Shown here: positions 1 through 6,732 of the stretch, in pieces | Layout: every line of letters begins with the position of its first letter | Numbering within the stretch: the stretch's first letter is position 1 | Source: CAZEIW01 sp964512305 | Lineage (GTDB): Bacteria; Pseudomonadota; Gammaproteobacteria; Burkholderiales; Burkholderiaceae_F | DNA: 23,009 nucleotides | Assembly: GCA_964512305.1 (NCBI GenBank) | Contig: CAZEIW010000176.1 | Coordinates: 1 to 23,009 of the forward strand | Reading direction: 5' to 3' | Notes under the pieces: generated by a model | Told to the model about the DNA's origin: nothing | Database searches by the model: none | The model's input: the letters and a program-made list of their open reading frames with translations, nothing else | Made by a program: the position numbers and the translations under genes

Positions 1-10
1 GAGGTGCCGC

Positions 11-367
11 GTGGCGTCGCGCAAATCCAACCCCGGTTTCATGACCGGCGTGCCAGAGCTGCTCATTCTTCGCTTGCTCACCGACCGTGAACTGTACGGT
101 TACGAGTTGGTCCAGGCCATCAAAGTCTCGACGGGTGAGGCCATCGAACTCGGCGAGGGGGTCGTCTATCCCGTCCTGCACACCCTCGAAATGCAGGGTT
201 TCCTGAAGGCGCGCCGCAAGGCGGTCAATGGTCGCACGCGCATCTACTACGCCGCGACACCCGCCGGAAAGAGGCGCCTCGCTGTCATCGCGGACGAATG
301 GAACCGCGTCTCCGATGCGATTCTGCGAGTCGTAAGAGGGCATGACGATGCAACCGCGCCGGCTTGA
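11..367 (+). CDS. PadR-family transcriptional regulator
   Basis: 118-aa protein, a typical length for a short PadR regulator. The N-terminal two thirds form a winged helix: PELLILRLLTDRELYGYELV (about residues 15-34), then GEGVVYPVLHTLE (about 48-60) and the wing NGRTRIYY (about 73-80). PadR proteins are cytoplasmic DNA-binding repressors that often control a neighbouring membrane-protein gene and themselves. The start is GTG at 11, with GAGG at 1-4 as a plausible ribosome-binding site, so the gene is complete although its promoter lies outside the window. Its last 26 bases overlap the next gene, which encodes a HAAS-like membrane protein; PadR/HAAS pairs are a common bacterial arrangement. 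The family call is secure; the ligand and target are unknown. Confidence 0.9.
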   Translation: MASRKSNPGFMTGVPELLILRLLTDRELYGYELVQAIKVSTGEAIELGEGVVYPVLHTLEMQGFLKARRKAVNGRTRIYYAATPAGKRRLAVIADEWNRVSDAILRVVRGHDDATAPA

Positions 368-1076
368 GGACCTCGGCGAACGTCTTCTGCGCGCCGGTGT
401 CGCTCCGCGCCATGTCCGGCGCTTCATCGGTGAATTGCGTGACCACTACGACGACATCGTGCAGGAGCGACTGGTCGAAGGCGCGAGCCGCGCTGGTGCG
501 GAAGAGGCGGCGTGGGCGCGTCTCGGCGACGAGGAACGACTGACGCAAAGCATTTTGACTCGACCGGAAGTGCGCTCGTTTAGCGCGCGCTTTCCAGGAA
601 TCGTCTTTGGCGCCGGGGCGTTGTTCCTGTGGGTTGGGGCCCTGGCGCTGGTACTGCTTGCCATCGCCGTTCTGCCGGAGATCTCGGGCAAGCCACTGGC
701 CGTATTCCTGTTCTGTTATTCGTTCGCGCGCATCTTTCCGATCGTCGCCGCTTTCGGATTGTTGGCTGCAGCTGCCCGCCAGAGGCTCGCGTCACGATGG
801 CCCTACGCCGGGGCGGCAATGCTGGCTTGTCTCGGCGGCACGACCAGCGTCAGCTTCGGTTTTCACGCGGGGACAGAGGGAGCATCGAGCATTTCGATGG
901 AGCAATCCATGATTCCCTTTCTGTTTCCGTTTACCGACGTTCTCGGACCGCGAGAACTTCCGGTTCTGGCCGAAGGAATTGCTCGAGGTTTCGTGCTTCT
1001 GGCCGTAAGTTTTGTGGCCCACCTGATTTGGAGCCGCTACGGCGGCTTCTTGCGGGATCCCGTGGGGAATGTTTGA
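342..1076 (+). CDS. HAAS-domain (PadR-associated) membrane protein
   Basis: 244-aa protein in two parts. Residues 1 to about 75 are soluble, charged and helical (LGERLLRAGVAPRHVRRFIG, then ELRDHYDDIVQE), resembling the HAAS/DUF1700-type domain found beside PadR regulators. The rest has about four hydrophobic stretches (near residues 86-113, 118-145, 155-175 and 215-230), so it is probably an inner-membrane protein. Start ATG at 342 has AGAGGG at 335-340 in front of it, and the gene overlaps the PadR gene by 26 bases, so the two are co-translated. A role as a PadR-controlled membrane sensor or modulator is inference from context. Base composition is low for this window: 30 G+C in the 60 bases 901-960 by hand count. 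Confidence 0.6.
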   Translation: MTMQPRRLEDLGERLLRAGVAPRHVRRFIGELRDHYDDIVQERLVEGASRAGAEEAAWARLGDEERLTQSILTRPEVRSFSARFPGIVFGAGALFLWVGALALVLLAIAVLPEISGKPLAVFLFCYSFARIFPIVAAFGLLAAAARQRLASRWPYAGAAMLACLGGTTSVSFGFHAGTEGASSISMEQSMIPFLFPFTDVLGPRELPVLAEGIARGFVLLAVSFVAHLIWSRYGGFLRDPVGNV

Positions 1077-1085
1077 TTGCGTGGA

Positions 1086-1490
1086 TCAGCTCTTGGCCTT
1101 GGCCTTGGACTTGTTCAGGGTCACGGCGGCGCGAATGAGAGCCTTCAGCGCTTTCTCGTCTATCTTCGCGCCCTCGTGGAAGTCGATGGCGCGTCTTGTG
1201 TTCCCCTCAAGACTGGAGTTGAAGAGGCGCGAAGGATCGTCCAGAGCCGCTCCCTTGGCGAAAGTCATCTTCACGACGCTCTTGTAGGTCTCGCCGGTGC
1301 AGATCATTCCGTCGTGCGACCACACCGGAACCCCCCGCCACTTCCACTCCTCGACGATCTGCGGGTCGGCCTCCTTGACCAGGGTGCGGAGCCGGCTCAG
1401 CATCTTGCCCCGCCAGTCGTCCAGCTCCTTGATTCGCGCGTCTATCAGCTGCGAAGGAGATTTGCCGTCCTGCGACCCGCTCTTCTTCAC
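1086..1490 (-). CDS. DUF1801 (YdhG-like) domain protein
   Basis: 134-aa small soluble protein. The conserved pattern of DUF1801 is visible: an N-terminal helix with DWRGKMLSRLRTLVKEADP (about residues 25-43), then EEWKWRGVPVWSHDGMICTG (about 47-66) and the YKSVVKMTFAKGA strand region (about 69-81). The tail is rich in lysine and alanine (NKSKAKAKS). The biochemical function of the family is not established. Start ATG at 1490 overlaps the stop of the upstream peptidase gene by four bases (ATGA), so the two form one minus-strand operon. The 3' end faces the HAAS gene across only 9 bases, with no obvious terminator between them. Confidence 0.8.
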   Translation of the reverse strand: MKKSGSQDGKSPSQLIDARIKELDDWRGKMLSRLRTLVKEADPQIVEEWKWRGVPVWSHDGMICTGETYKSVVKMTFAKGAALDDPSRLFNSSLEGNTRRAIDFHEGAKIDEKALKALIRAAVTLNKSKAKAKS

Positions 1491-2230
1491 GCCCGTTCTC
1501 CATGAGCCGGAATTGCATCGATCGAGATGGATTCGTGCAAGCGTTCTATCACACGTTCGGAATCCGCCCTGACGGCGTACGCGCCTGCTCCCTTGCCCCA
1601 GCGCACGACGCGTGCCAGCAGATCATCTTCGTAGAGTGCGGCCGACAGGTCGTCTATCGCGATCGTCCCGGGAGCCGTTCCGGCCTTGATCGCCGAATGA
1701 AGCCGCGCCCTTCGTTGAGGATCCGAGTTGTAGTGCACGGCACAGCCGCCCTCCAGCAGGCCCAGGCACGATAGCGGTTGATAGCCGGCCCCCCAGAACG
1801 AATCGGTGATCCCCGCTTCGAACCAGCACATCGCTCCGGCGCTCACGCCGCAAAGCAAAACCCCGCGCGCATAGGCTTCGCGGAAAGTCCTGTCTGCGGT
1901 CCACTCCCGCCAGACCCCGAGAGCCGACTTGGTATTTCCGCCGCCGACGAAAATCGCGTCTTGCTCGATCAAGTGCTTATGGAAGTGCGCAAGCGGAGCA
2001 CTGCCCGGTGACGGCATGCGAAAGAAGGCCAGATGGGAGGGCTCGCAGCGATCGACCGGGAAGGCCTTGTAGAACTTCTCGATGCCGTCGGGAATGTCGC
2101 CACTGGGCGTGCCGAGATAGCAGACTCGCGGCTTTGGCTTACCCGTCAGCTCGAGGATGAACGCATCGATGGGCGAGGCAACGTCTTCCATCAGGAAGCC
2201 ACCGCCGCCGATGGCAAGTATGCGGCGCAT
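1487..2230 (-). CDS. PepE-like serine peptidase (family S51)
   Basis: 247-aa protein of the peptidase E / cyanophycinase-like fold (class I glutamine-amidotransferase-like). Visible hallmarks are the N-terminal glycine loop RRILAIGGGGF, the strand RVCYLGTPSGD (35-45), IFVGGGNT (93-100), and the nucleophile elbow GVSAGAM with the predicted catalytic Ser130. HYNSD (166-170) is a good candidate for the catalytic histidine region. Family S51 includes aspartyl dipeptidases and cyanophycinases; a cytoplasmic peptidase is the safest reading, and substrate specificity cannot be read from the sequence. No signal peptide is seen. The start ATG lies at 2228-2230 with only a weak ribosome-binding site. 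It leads a two-gene minus-strand operon with the DUF1801 gene. Confidence 0.85.
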   Translation of the reverse strand: MRRILAIGGGGFLMEDVASPIDAFILELTGKPKPRVCYLGTPSGDIPDGIEKFYKAFPVDRCEPSHLAFFRMPSPGSAPLAHFHKHLIEQDAIFVGGGNTKSALGVWREWTADRTFREAYARGVLLCGVSAGAMCWFEAGITDSFWGAGYQPLSCLGLLEGGCAVHYNSDPQRRARLHSAIKAGTAPGTIAIDDLSAALYEDDLLARVVRWGKGAGAYAVRADSERVIERLHESISIDAIPAHGERA

Positions 2231-2456
2231 CTTGTCGTTGGTACTCCCGCTCGTTTGGAGGTGGGCGTGGTTCGGCGGACGCTACCGCCTGCCGTTTGCT
2301 CCGGCAAGTCTCTCGCAATGACCGCTGGCGCATCGGTGCCAAGTCCATACGAACGAGCCCTTGCGCGATAATTCCAGCAGCCGCGGCCGGCCCTCGGGAG
2401 CCGGCCTCGCCGCCTGCCCGGGCTCTGGCGCCCGCGGCGCCAACCGGGAGGTGCCG
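2231..2456. promoter_or_regulatory. Divergent intergenic region with a possible RBS-masking hairpin
   Basis: These 226 bases separate the divergent peptidase and GFA genes and should hold both promoters. I see no convincing -35/-10 pair; GATAAT at 2367-2372 is the best -10-like hexamer for the plus strand. Two foldable elements lie in the probable GFA leader. GGCCGGC (2385-2391) pairs with GCCGGCC (2400-2406). Further down, CCT-G-CCCGG (2413-2421, one bulged G) can pair with CCGGGAGG (2444-2451), enclosing an inner hairpin of GGCGCC (2427-2432) and GGCGCC (2436-2441). The outer stem would cover the whole GGGAGG ribosome-binding site. In DNA this GC-rich such pairing may be chance. Confidence 0.35.
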
Positions 2457-2930
2457 ATGTACACGGGCAGCTGCTTGTGCAACGCGGTCCAGTTCCGCAT
2501 CGACGCTGCGCTCGAAGCGGTCCAGGTCTGCCACTGCTCGCAGTGCCGCAAAGCGCAGGGCGGCCCGTTCGCGACCAACATCCCGGTGCCTGCGGCCGCA
2601 TTCCAGCTGATCCGCGGTGCCGACCGCCTGTCCGAATACGAATCGTCGCCCGGCAAGAGGCGCCTGTTCTGCAGCCGTTGCGGCTCGCCGGTGTTCAGCC
2701 GGCGCGACAGCCTTCCAGGCGTGGTGCGGGTGCGCGCCGGTTTGATCGACGAGCCGCTGCCTGCCGGACCCGGAGTGCATTTCCATGTCGCGTCGAAGTG
2801 CAACTGGTGGACCATCCGCGACGATGCGCCGCAGTTCGCTGGCGGCTATGTCAGCGATCAGCCGGCCGCCGCGCATCACCTCGCGACGGCCGCCCCAGCT
2901 GCGGGCGAGACTGTGAGGAGGCGCCTATGA
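2457..2930 (+). CDS. GFA/CENP-V-fold zinc protein (first of pair)
   Basis: 157-aa protein of the GFA family (PF04828, 'glutathione-dependent formaldehyde-activating enzyme'). Zinc-binding cysteines are at the expected places: C6 and C8 in GSCLCNAV, C25, C27 and C30 in CHCSQC, and C72 and C75 in FCSRCGSPVF. The motif HFHVASKCNWW follows near the C-terminus, as in family members. Start ATG at 2457 is chosen because GGGAGG lies at 2446-2451 with a 5-base gap and the domain begins at once; reading further upstream adds only low-complexity sequence. It overlaps the next GFA gene by ATGA, so both are co-translated. Most GFA proteins have no proven activity, so formaldehyde metabolism is a family label and not a finding here. 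Confidence 0.87.
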   Translation: MYTGSCLCNAVQFRIDAALEAVQVCHCSQCRKAQGGPFATNIPVPAAAFQLIRGADRLSEYESSPGKRRLFCSRCGSPVFSRRDSLPGVVRVRAGLIDEPLPAGPGVHFHVASKCNWWTIRDDAPQFAGGYVSDQPAAAHHLATAAPAAGETVRRRL

Positions 2931-3436
2931 GCGCGCCGTCGCCGAAGGAGCCGTTTCGCCCTGCCGAGGGCGGCTGCACCTGCCGCGCGGTGCGGTACCG
3001 GATGACGATCGCGCCGCTGTTCGTCCACTGCTGCCACTGCCGCTGGTGCCAGCGCGAAACCGGCGCTTCGTTCGCGTTGAACGCCCTGATCGAAGCCGAC
3101 CGGGTAGAGCTCCTGCAGGGCGAGGTCGACGTCGTGATGACGCCTTCCAACAGTGGCCGCGGACAGAGGATTTCGCGCTGTCCGACCTGCCGGATCGCCG
3201 TGTGGAGCAACTACGCCGGCGGCGGCGACGCGGTCCGGTTCATCCGCGTCGGCACGCTCGACGAGCCCGATCGCTTCCCGCCCGACGTGCACATCTTCAC
3301 CGCATCGAAGCAACCTTGGGTCGTCCTGCCGCCGGGCATGCCGGCTTTCGAGGAGTACTACGACAGCAAGCTCTATTGGCCGCGGGAGAGCCTCGAGCGA
3401 CGCGCGGCGATGAAGCTGCCAAGGCCGGGGGGATGA
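2927..3436 (+). CDS. GFA/CENP-V-fold zinc protein (second of pair)
   Basis: 169-aa second GFA-family protein, starting at ATG 2927 within the stop of the first (ATGA overlap), with GAGGAGG at 2915-2921 as its ribosome-binding site. Cysteines are at C17 and C19 (GGCTCRAV), C35/C36, C38 and C41 (CCHCRWC), and C85 and C88 (RCPTCRIAVW). The closing motif HIFTASKQPWV (122-132) corresponds to the HFHVASK motif of its neighbour. The two proteins have clearly diverged: this one has an extra N-terminal segment of about 12 residues and a C-terminal extension (EEYYDSKLYWPRESLERRAA). That suggests an old duplication or separate subfamilies, with possibly a heteromeric product. Catalytic activity is unknown. 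Confidence 0.87.
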   Translation: MSAPSPKEPFRPAEGGCTCRAVRYRMTIAPLFVHCCHCRWCQRETGASFALNALIEADRVELLQGEVDVVMTPSNSGRGQRISRCPTCRIAVWSNYAGGGDAVRFIRVGTLDEPDRFPPDVHIFTASKQPWVVLPPGMPAFEEYYDSKLYWPRESLERRAAMKLPRPGG

Positions 3437-3460
3437 CGCCGGCGCGCCCCTCACCCCCGG

Positions 3461-3486
3461 CCCCTCTCCCGCGAGCGGGAGAGGGG
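3461..3486. repeat. Perfect 12-bp-arm hairpin, dispersed-repeat type; likely bidirectional terminator
   Basis: CCCCTCTCCCGC (3461-3472), loop GA, then GCGGGAGAGGGG (3475-3486), a perfect inverted repeat. It lies between the convergent GFA and PhzF-like genes, 24 bases after the GFA stop. The preceding CCCCTCACCCCCGG context is the form in which this element recurs in many GC-rich proteobacterial genomes (recalled, not searched). Termination on both strands is inferred from position; there is no clean T-tract. Confidence 0.7.
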
Positions 3487-3521
3487 AGGTTCTTCGGCGC
3501 GGATTGTTTAGCCCGGCGCGT

Positions 3522-4415
3522 CTACAGACTCAGGGTGCCTTCGCTGAACATGACCGCCTCGCCGCCGACACGGACGGCTGCGATCCGATTGCCGGGCCCG
3601 GCGCGATCGATCTCCAGCGCAAGGCGGCTGGGCCGCCCGATTTCCTGCCCCTGCCGCAGCTCGAACGTGAGCGTGGGCGGAGCAGCGGCCGAGCGCGCGT
3701 TCAGCCAGCCCGCGAATGCCGCGGCGGCGCTCCCGGTCGCGGGATCCTCGGCGACGCCCACGCTGGGCGCAAACATCCGCACGCGCCAGGCGGACTCGCC
3801 GGCCGGCGCCGCCGGGTACACCTTGCGGGTCGGATAGCCTTCGAGCAGCCGGTCGCAGCGCGCCGAATCCAGGCGGCAGCGCGCCAGCGCCTCGACCGAG
3901 GCCAGGGGCACGACCAGGAACGGCACCCCGCAGGACCAGCATTCGGCGCCGTCGGCGACCTCGGACGGCGAAAGCCCGAGCATCGCCGCGAGTTCGGATG
4001 ACGGCGGTGCGGCGGGGCCTTGTTCCGGCAGCTTCGGCACCGAGAACGTGCAGCCCGCGATGCCGCTGCCGTCACGCGCGATCCGCACAGGCACCGGCCC
4101 GACGCCTTCTTCGAGGACGATCGCCTCGGCTCGCGGTGCCACCAGCCCAAGCTTCGCCAGCACGAACGCGGTGCCGACCGTCGGGTGGCCCGCAAAGGGC
4201 AACTCGGCGCCAGGGGTGAAGATCCGCACCCGAGCCGCGTGGCGCGGGTCGGCGGGCGGCAGCACGAACGTGGTCTCCGAGAAATTGAACTCGCGCGCGA
4301 TCGACTGCATCTCGACATCCGCGATGCCGTCGGCCTGCAGCACGACGGCGAGCGGATTGCCGCCGAACAGGCGGTGGGTGAACACGTCGCAGGTCGCATA
4401 GCGATATCGGCGCAT
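3522..4415 (-). CDS. PhzF-family isomerase/epimerase-fold protein
   Basis: 297-aa protein, the normal length for the PhzF family (diaminopimelate-epimerase fold, two similar halves). Visible motifs are the N-terminal YATCDVFTHRLFGGNPLAVV, FNFSETTFV with the predicted catalytic Glu47, the glycine/histidine loop PFAGHPTVGTA (about 74-84) and the second-half motif EDPATGSAAAAF. True phenazine synthesis is unlikely, as no other phz genes are present; most relatives are uncharacterised isomerases. ATG at 4415 is chosen because GGAGG (minus strand, 4423-4427) precedes it and the domain starts immediately; the open frame further upstream is an antisense-composition artefact. The gap to the EamA stop is 4 bases, so the two are one operon. 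Ends just before the hairpin at 3461-3486. Confidence 0.88.
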   Translation of the reverse strand: MRRYRYATCDVFTHRLFGGNPLAVVLQADGIADVEMQSIAREFNFSETTFVLPPADPRHAARVRIFTPGAELPFAGHPTVGTAFVLAKLGLVAPRAEAIVLEEGVGPVPVRIARDGSGIAGCTFSVPKLPEQGPAAPPSSELAAMLGLSPSEVADGAECWSCGVPFLVVPLASVEALARCRLDSARCDRLLEGYPTRKVYPAAPAGESAWRVRMFAPSVGVAEDPATGSAAAAFAGWLNARSAAAPPTLTFELRQGQEIGRPSRLALEIDRAGPGNRIAAVRVGGEAVMFSEGTLSL

Positions 4416-4419
4416 CGAT

Positions 4420-5322
4420 CTACCTCCGATCCGACGTGGTGGCGATGACGATGGTGGTGGCGACGGCCGCCGCGGCCAGCCAGGTCGAGGCAGGCACCCG
4501 TTCGCCGAACCACGCGCCGGCGAATCCGAGCGTGAAGAACACCTGCAGCAGCTGCACCTGGCCCACGCGGGCGATGCCGCCCAGCGCGAGGCCGTTGTAC
4601 CACGCAAAGAAGCCGAGCAGCTGCGAGACCAGCGTCACGTAGGCGAGGGCGCCCCAGGCGGCCCAGCCGGCCGGCGCGGCCTGGTGCGCGAGCAGCCATA
4701 GCGCGACCGGCAAGGTGAGTGGAGCGGCGAGCGCGAGCGCCCACAGGATCGCGGCGATGCCTCCCAGGTCGCGCGCCACGCGGCCGCCGGCCGCGTAGCC
4801 GATGCCTCCCGCCGCGACGGCCACCAGCAGCAGCGCGTCGCCGCCCGAAAGCGCGCCGCCGCCGCCGTCGCGCAGCGCGAACGCGGCGACGATCGCCGAA
4901 CCGGCGGCTGCGGCCAACCAGAAGCGCATTGCATGCCGCTCGCCGAACCCGAGCCAGGCAGCCAGCGCGGTGACGAACGGCAGGACCCCGATCACGACCG
5001 CGCCATGGCTGGCATCGACGCTGCGCATCGCGAGCGACGAGAACAGTGGAAAGCCCAGCACGATCCCCAGCGCGCTGATGGCGAGCCAGCGCCACTGCGC
5101 GCGCGTCGGCGCCGGGGCGCGTGACAGGGCCAGCCAGACGGCCGCGACGACCCCGGCGGCGGCCATCCGGCCGAACGCGACCAGCCACGCGTCCAGTTCC
5201 GACACCGCCAGTCGCGTCATCGGCAGCGTCAGGCTGAACGCGAGCACGCCGAGCAGCCCGAACGCCAGGCCGAGCGAGCGGCGCGCGACAGGCTGCGGCA
5301 GCGGCCGCAGCTCGGCGCTCAT
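4420..5322 (-). CDS. EamA/DMT-superfamily transporter (RhaT-like)
   Basis: 300-aa inner-membrane protein with about ten hydrophobic helices in two repeated EamA halves. The first begins LGLAFGLLGVLAFSLTLPMT (about residues 17-36), the second near residue 155 (GGDALLLVAVAAGGIGYAAG). Typical features are the ASHGAVVIGVLPFVTALAAW segment (helix 4 region) and the last-helix pair with LLQVFFTLGFAGAWFGERVP. DMT proteins of this type export amino acids or other small metabolites. Start ATG at 5322 overlaps the aminotransferase stop by four bases, so synthesis is coupled to the enzyme upstream. A longer frame reading to 5877 is rejected because it is antisense to the aminotransferase. The substrate is unknown; context suggests an amino-acid-like compound. 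Confidence 0.85.
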   Translation of the reverse strand: MSAELRPLPQPVARRSLGLAFGLLGVLAFSLTLPMTRLAVSELDAWLVAFGRMAAAGVVAAVWLALSRAPAPTRAQWRWLAISALGIVLGFPLFSSLAMRSVDASHGAVVIGVLPFVTALAAWLGFGERHAMRFWLAAAAGSAIVAAFALRDGGGGALSGGDALLLVAVAAGGIGYAAGGRVARDLGGIAAILWALALAAPLTLPVALWLLAHQAAPAGWAAWGALAYVTLVSQLLGFFAWYNGLALGGIARVGQVQLLQVFFTLGFAGAWFGERVPASTWLAAAAVATTIVIATTSDRR

Positions 5323-6533
5323 GATCCCGGCATTTCGCGAATCAGACCGGCCAGTGTGCGCACCCCCGCGGCGATGCGCTCCGGCGGCACGGTGACGAAA
5401 CTGAGACGCAGCGTGTTGACCTGCGGCGCGCCGGCAAAGAACGGCGCCCCGGGAACAAAGGCGACCCCTTGCCCGATCGCCCGCTCGAGCAGCCGCCCGG
5501 CATCGATGGTTTCGGGCAGCGTGACCCAGACGAACATCCCGCCGGCAGGATCGGTCCACCGCACAGACGGCGGCATCGAGGTCGCGAGGCTCTCGAGCAT
5601 GCAGGCGCAACGCCCGGCGTAGTGCGTGCGGATGCGCTCCAGATGGCTCTCCAGCATGTCGCCCTGCAGGACGGCCGCCGCGGCGTGCTGAGCCAGTGTC
5701 GAAGTGTGCAGGTCGGTCGCCTGCTTCAGGCGCACCAGCGGGTCGAGCATCGTGCGCGGGGCGATTACGAATCCGAGCCGCAGGCCCGGCGCCAGAATCT
5801 TGGAGAACGAGCCCAGGCGCACGGTGCGCTCCGGTGCGAGCGCGCGCAGCCCCGGCGGCGGCGCCTGGCGGTACCACAGCTCGCCGTAGGGGTCGTCCTC
5901 GACGATCCAGAAGTCATGGCGCCGCGCGGCATCCGCGAGCGCCTGTCGCCGCCGCGGCGTCATCGTGCGCCCGGTGGGGTTCTGGAAGCTCGGCATCGCG
6001 TACAGGAAGCGCGCGCCGCGCGTGAGCGCCTCGTCGAGCATGTCGGCACGGATGCCGTCGTCGTCGACCGGCACCGAGCGGAAGCGGGGCTCGAACACCT
6101 CGAACGCCTGCAGCGCGCCAAGATACGTCGGCGACTCGACCATCACCGGGCTCCCGGGATCGATCAGCGCCTTGCCGATCAGGTCCAGCGCCTGCTGCGA
6201 GCCGCTGACGATCAGCACGTCGTCGGGATCGGTCGGAACGCCGCGCGCCGACTCGCGCCGCGCGACCCATTCGCGCAAGGCCGGCAGACCTTCCGTCGGG
6301 CCGTATTGCAGTGCGGCCTGCGCCGCGTGGTCCAGCACCGAATCGAGCGCGGCGCGCAGCGCGGTCGCGGGAAACAGCTCCGGCGCCGGCAGCCCGCCGG
6401 CGAACGAGATCACCTCGGGGCGCTGCGTGAGCTTCAGGAGCTCCCGGATCACGGAGCTGCGGGCGCGCGCGACCCGAGCCGCCAGCGGCGGTGTCGCGGC
6501 GGTCGCCTGATCGGGGAGTTCGGTCATCTTCAT
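5319..6533 (-). CDS. PLP-dependent class I/II aminotransferase (LysN/2-aminoadipate type)
   Basis: 404-aa fold-type I aminotransferase. Seen: VISFAGGLPAPELFP (41-55), LQYGPTEGLPALREW (75-89), VSGSQQALDLIGKAL (109-123), the PLP-contact FQNPTGR (183-189), VEDDPYGELW (211-220), the Schiff-base lysine K245 in GSFSKILAPGLRLG, and LRLSF near the C-terminus for the substrate carboxylate. It resembles the 2-aminoadipate/valine-pyruvate aminotransferase group related to MocR regulators, but has no N-terminal DNA-binding domain, so it acts as an enzyme. Two starts are possible (6533, or the internal ATG at 6527). It leads the operon with EamA and PhzF and is divergent from a MocR-type gene that probably regulates it. 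The amino-group donor and acceptor cannot be told. Confidence 0.88.
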   Translation of the reverse strand: MKMTELPDQATAATPPLAARVARARSSVIRELLKLTQRPEVISFAGGLPAPELFPATALRAALDSVLDHAAQAALQYGPTEGLPALREWVARRESARGVPTDPDDVLIVSGSQQALDLIGKALIDPGSPVMVESPTYLGALQAFEVFEPRFRSVPVDDDGIRADMLDEALTRGARFLYAMPSFQNPTGRTMTPRRRQALADAARRHDFWIVEDDPYGELWYRQAPPPGLRALAPERTVRLGSFSKILAPGLRLGFVIAPRTMLDPLVRLKQATDLHTSTLAQHAAAAVLQGDMLESHLERIRTHYAGRCACMLESLATSMPPSVRWTDPAGGMFVWVTLPETIDAGRLLERAIGQGVAFVPGAPFFAGAPQVNTLRLSFVTVPPERIAAGVRTLAGLIREMPGS

Positions 6534-6615
6534 CGCTCGGTTCCTGCTCAGGGTGGCTCGGGCTCGAGGCCGCGGCCGCCGGGCGGGGTCGCCCGTGGCC
6601 GGTGCTCGCGAACGT

Positions 6616-6646
6616 CGACTATAGTCGCGCAGGCGATACAGTTCCA
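6616..6646 (-). promoter_or_regulatory. Candidate promoter with a palindromic -10 for the aminotransferase operon
   Basis: CGACTATAGTCG (6616-6627) is a perfect 12-bp palindrome. On the minus strand it gives TATAGT (6623-6618, 5 of 6 to the sigma-70 -10), preceded after exactly 17 bases by TGGAAC (6646-6641, 3 of 6 to the -35). The predicted transcript would start near 6611, about 78 bases before the aminotransferase start at 6533. The palindrome also presents TATAGT to the plus strand, but I find no -35 for that direction. The match is moderate; a repressor site is an alternative. Confidence 0.35.
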
Positions 6647-6676
6647 GTACACTTTGCGAAACAGAATCTCGAACTG
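6639..6676. repeat. Short inverted repeat CAGTTC/GAACTG in the divergent spacer
   Basis: CAGTTC (6639-6644) and GAACTG (6671-6676) are inverted 6-base arms with a 26-base gap. The left arm overlaps the -35 of the candidate minus-strand promoter. Such spaced half-sites could bind a dimeric MocR/GntR protein, but 6-base arms are short enough to arise by chance. Confidence 0.25.
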
Positions 6677-6690
6677 GCCCGGTCTATTTG

Positions 6691-6732
6691 CCATGACAGC
6701 TGCGCCATGACACCGCACCCATGACCCATGAG
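6691..6732 (+). repeat. 14-bp-period CCATGAC repeat at the MocR start codon
   Basis: CCATGAC occurs at 6691-6697, 6705-6711 and 6719-6725, exactly 14 bases apart, followed directly by CCATGAG at 6726-6732, which contains the regulator's ATG (6728). The array takes the place where a ribosome-binding site should be, and none is visible. Because each unit holds ATGA and the period is 14, three five-codon mini-ORFs arise (6693-6710, 6707-6724, 6721-6738), each stop overlapping the next ATG or the regulator start region. Function is unproven: operator half-sites, a translational leader, or relics of slippage. Confidence 0.6.

Noticed and set aside
3522..4415. Phenazine biosynthesis locus
   Set aside because: Only a PhzF-fold gene is present; none of phzA-E or phzG is nearby, and PhzF relatives are mostly of other or unknown function.
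5323..5877. N-terminal extension of the EamA transporter frame
   Set aside because: It runs antisense-like through the aminotransferase gene on the same strand in another frame; the start at 5322 with ATGA overlap explains the transporter fully.
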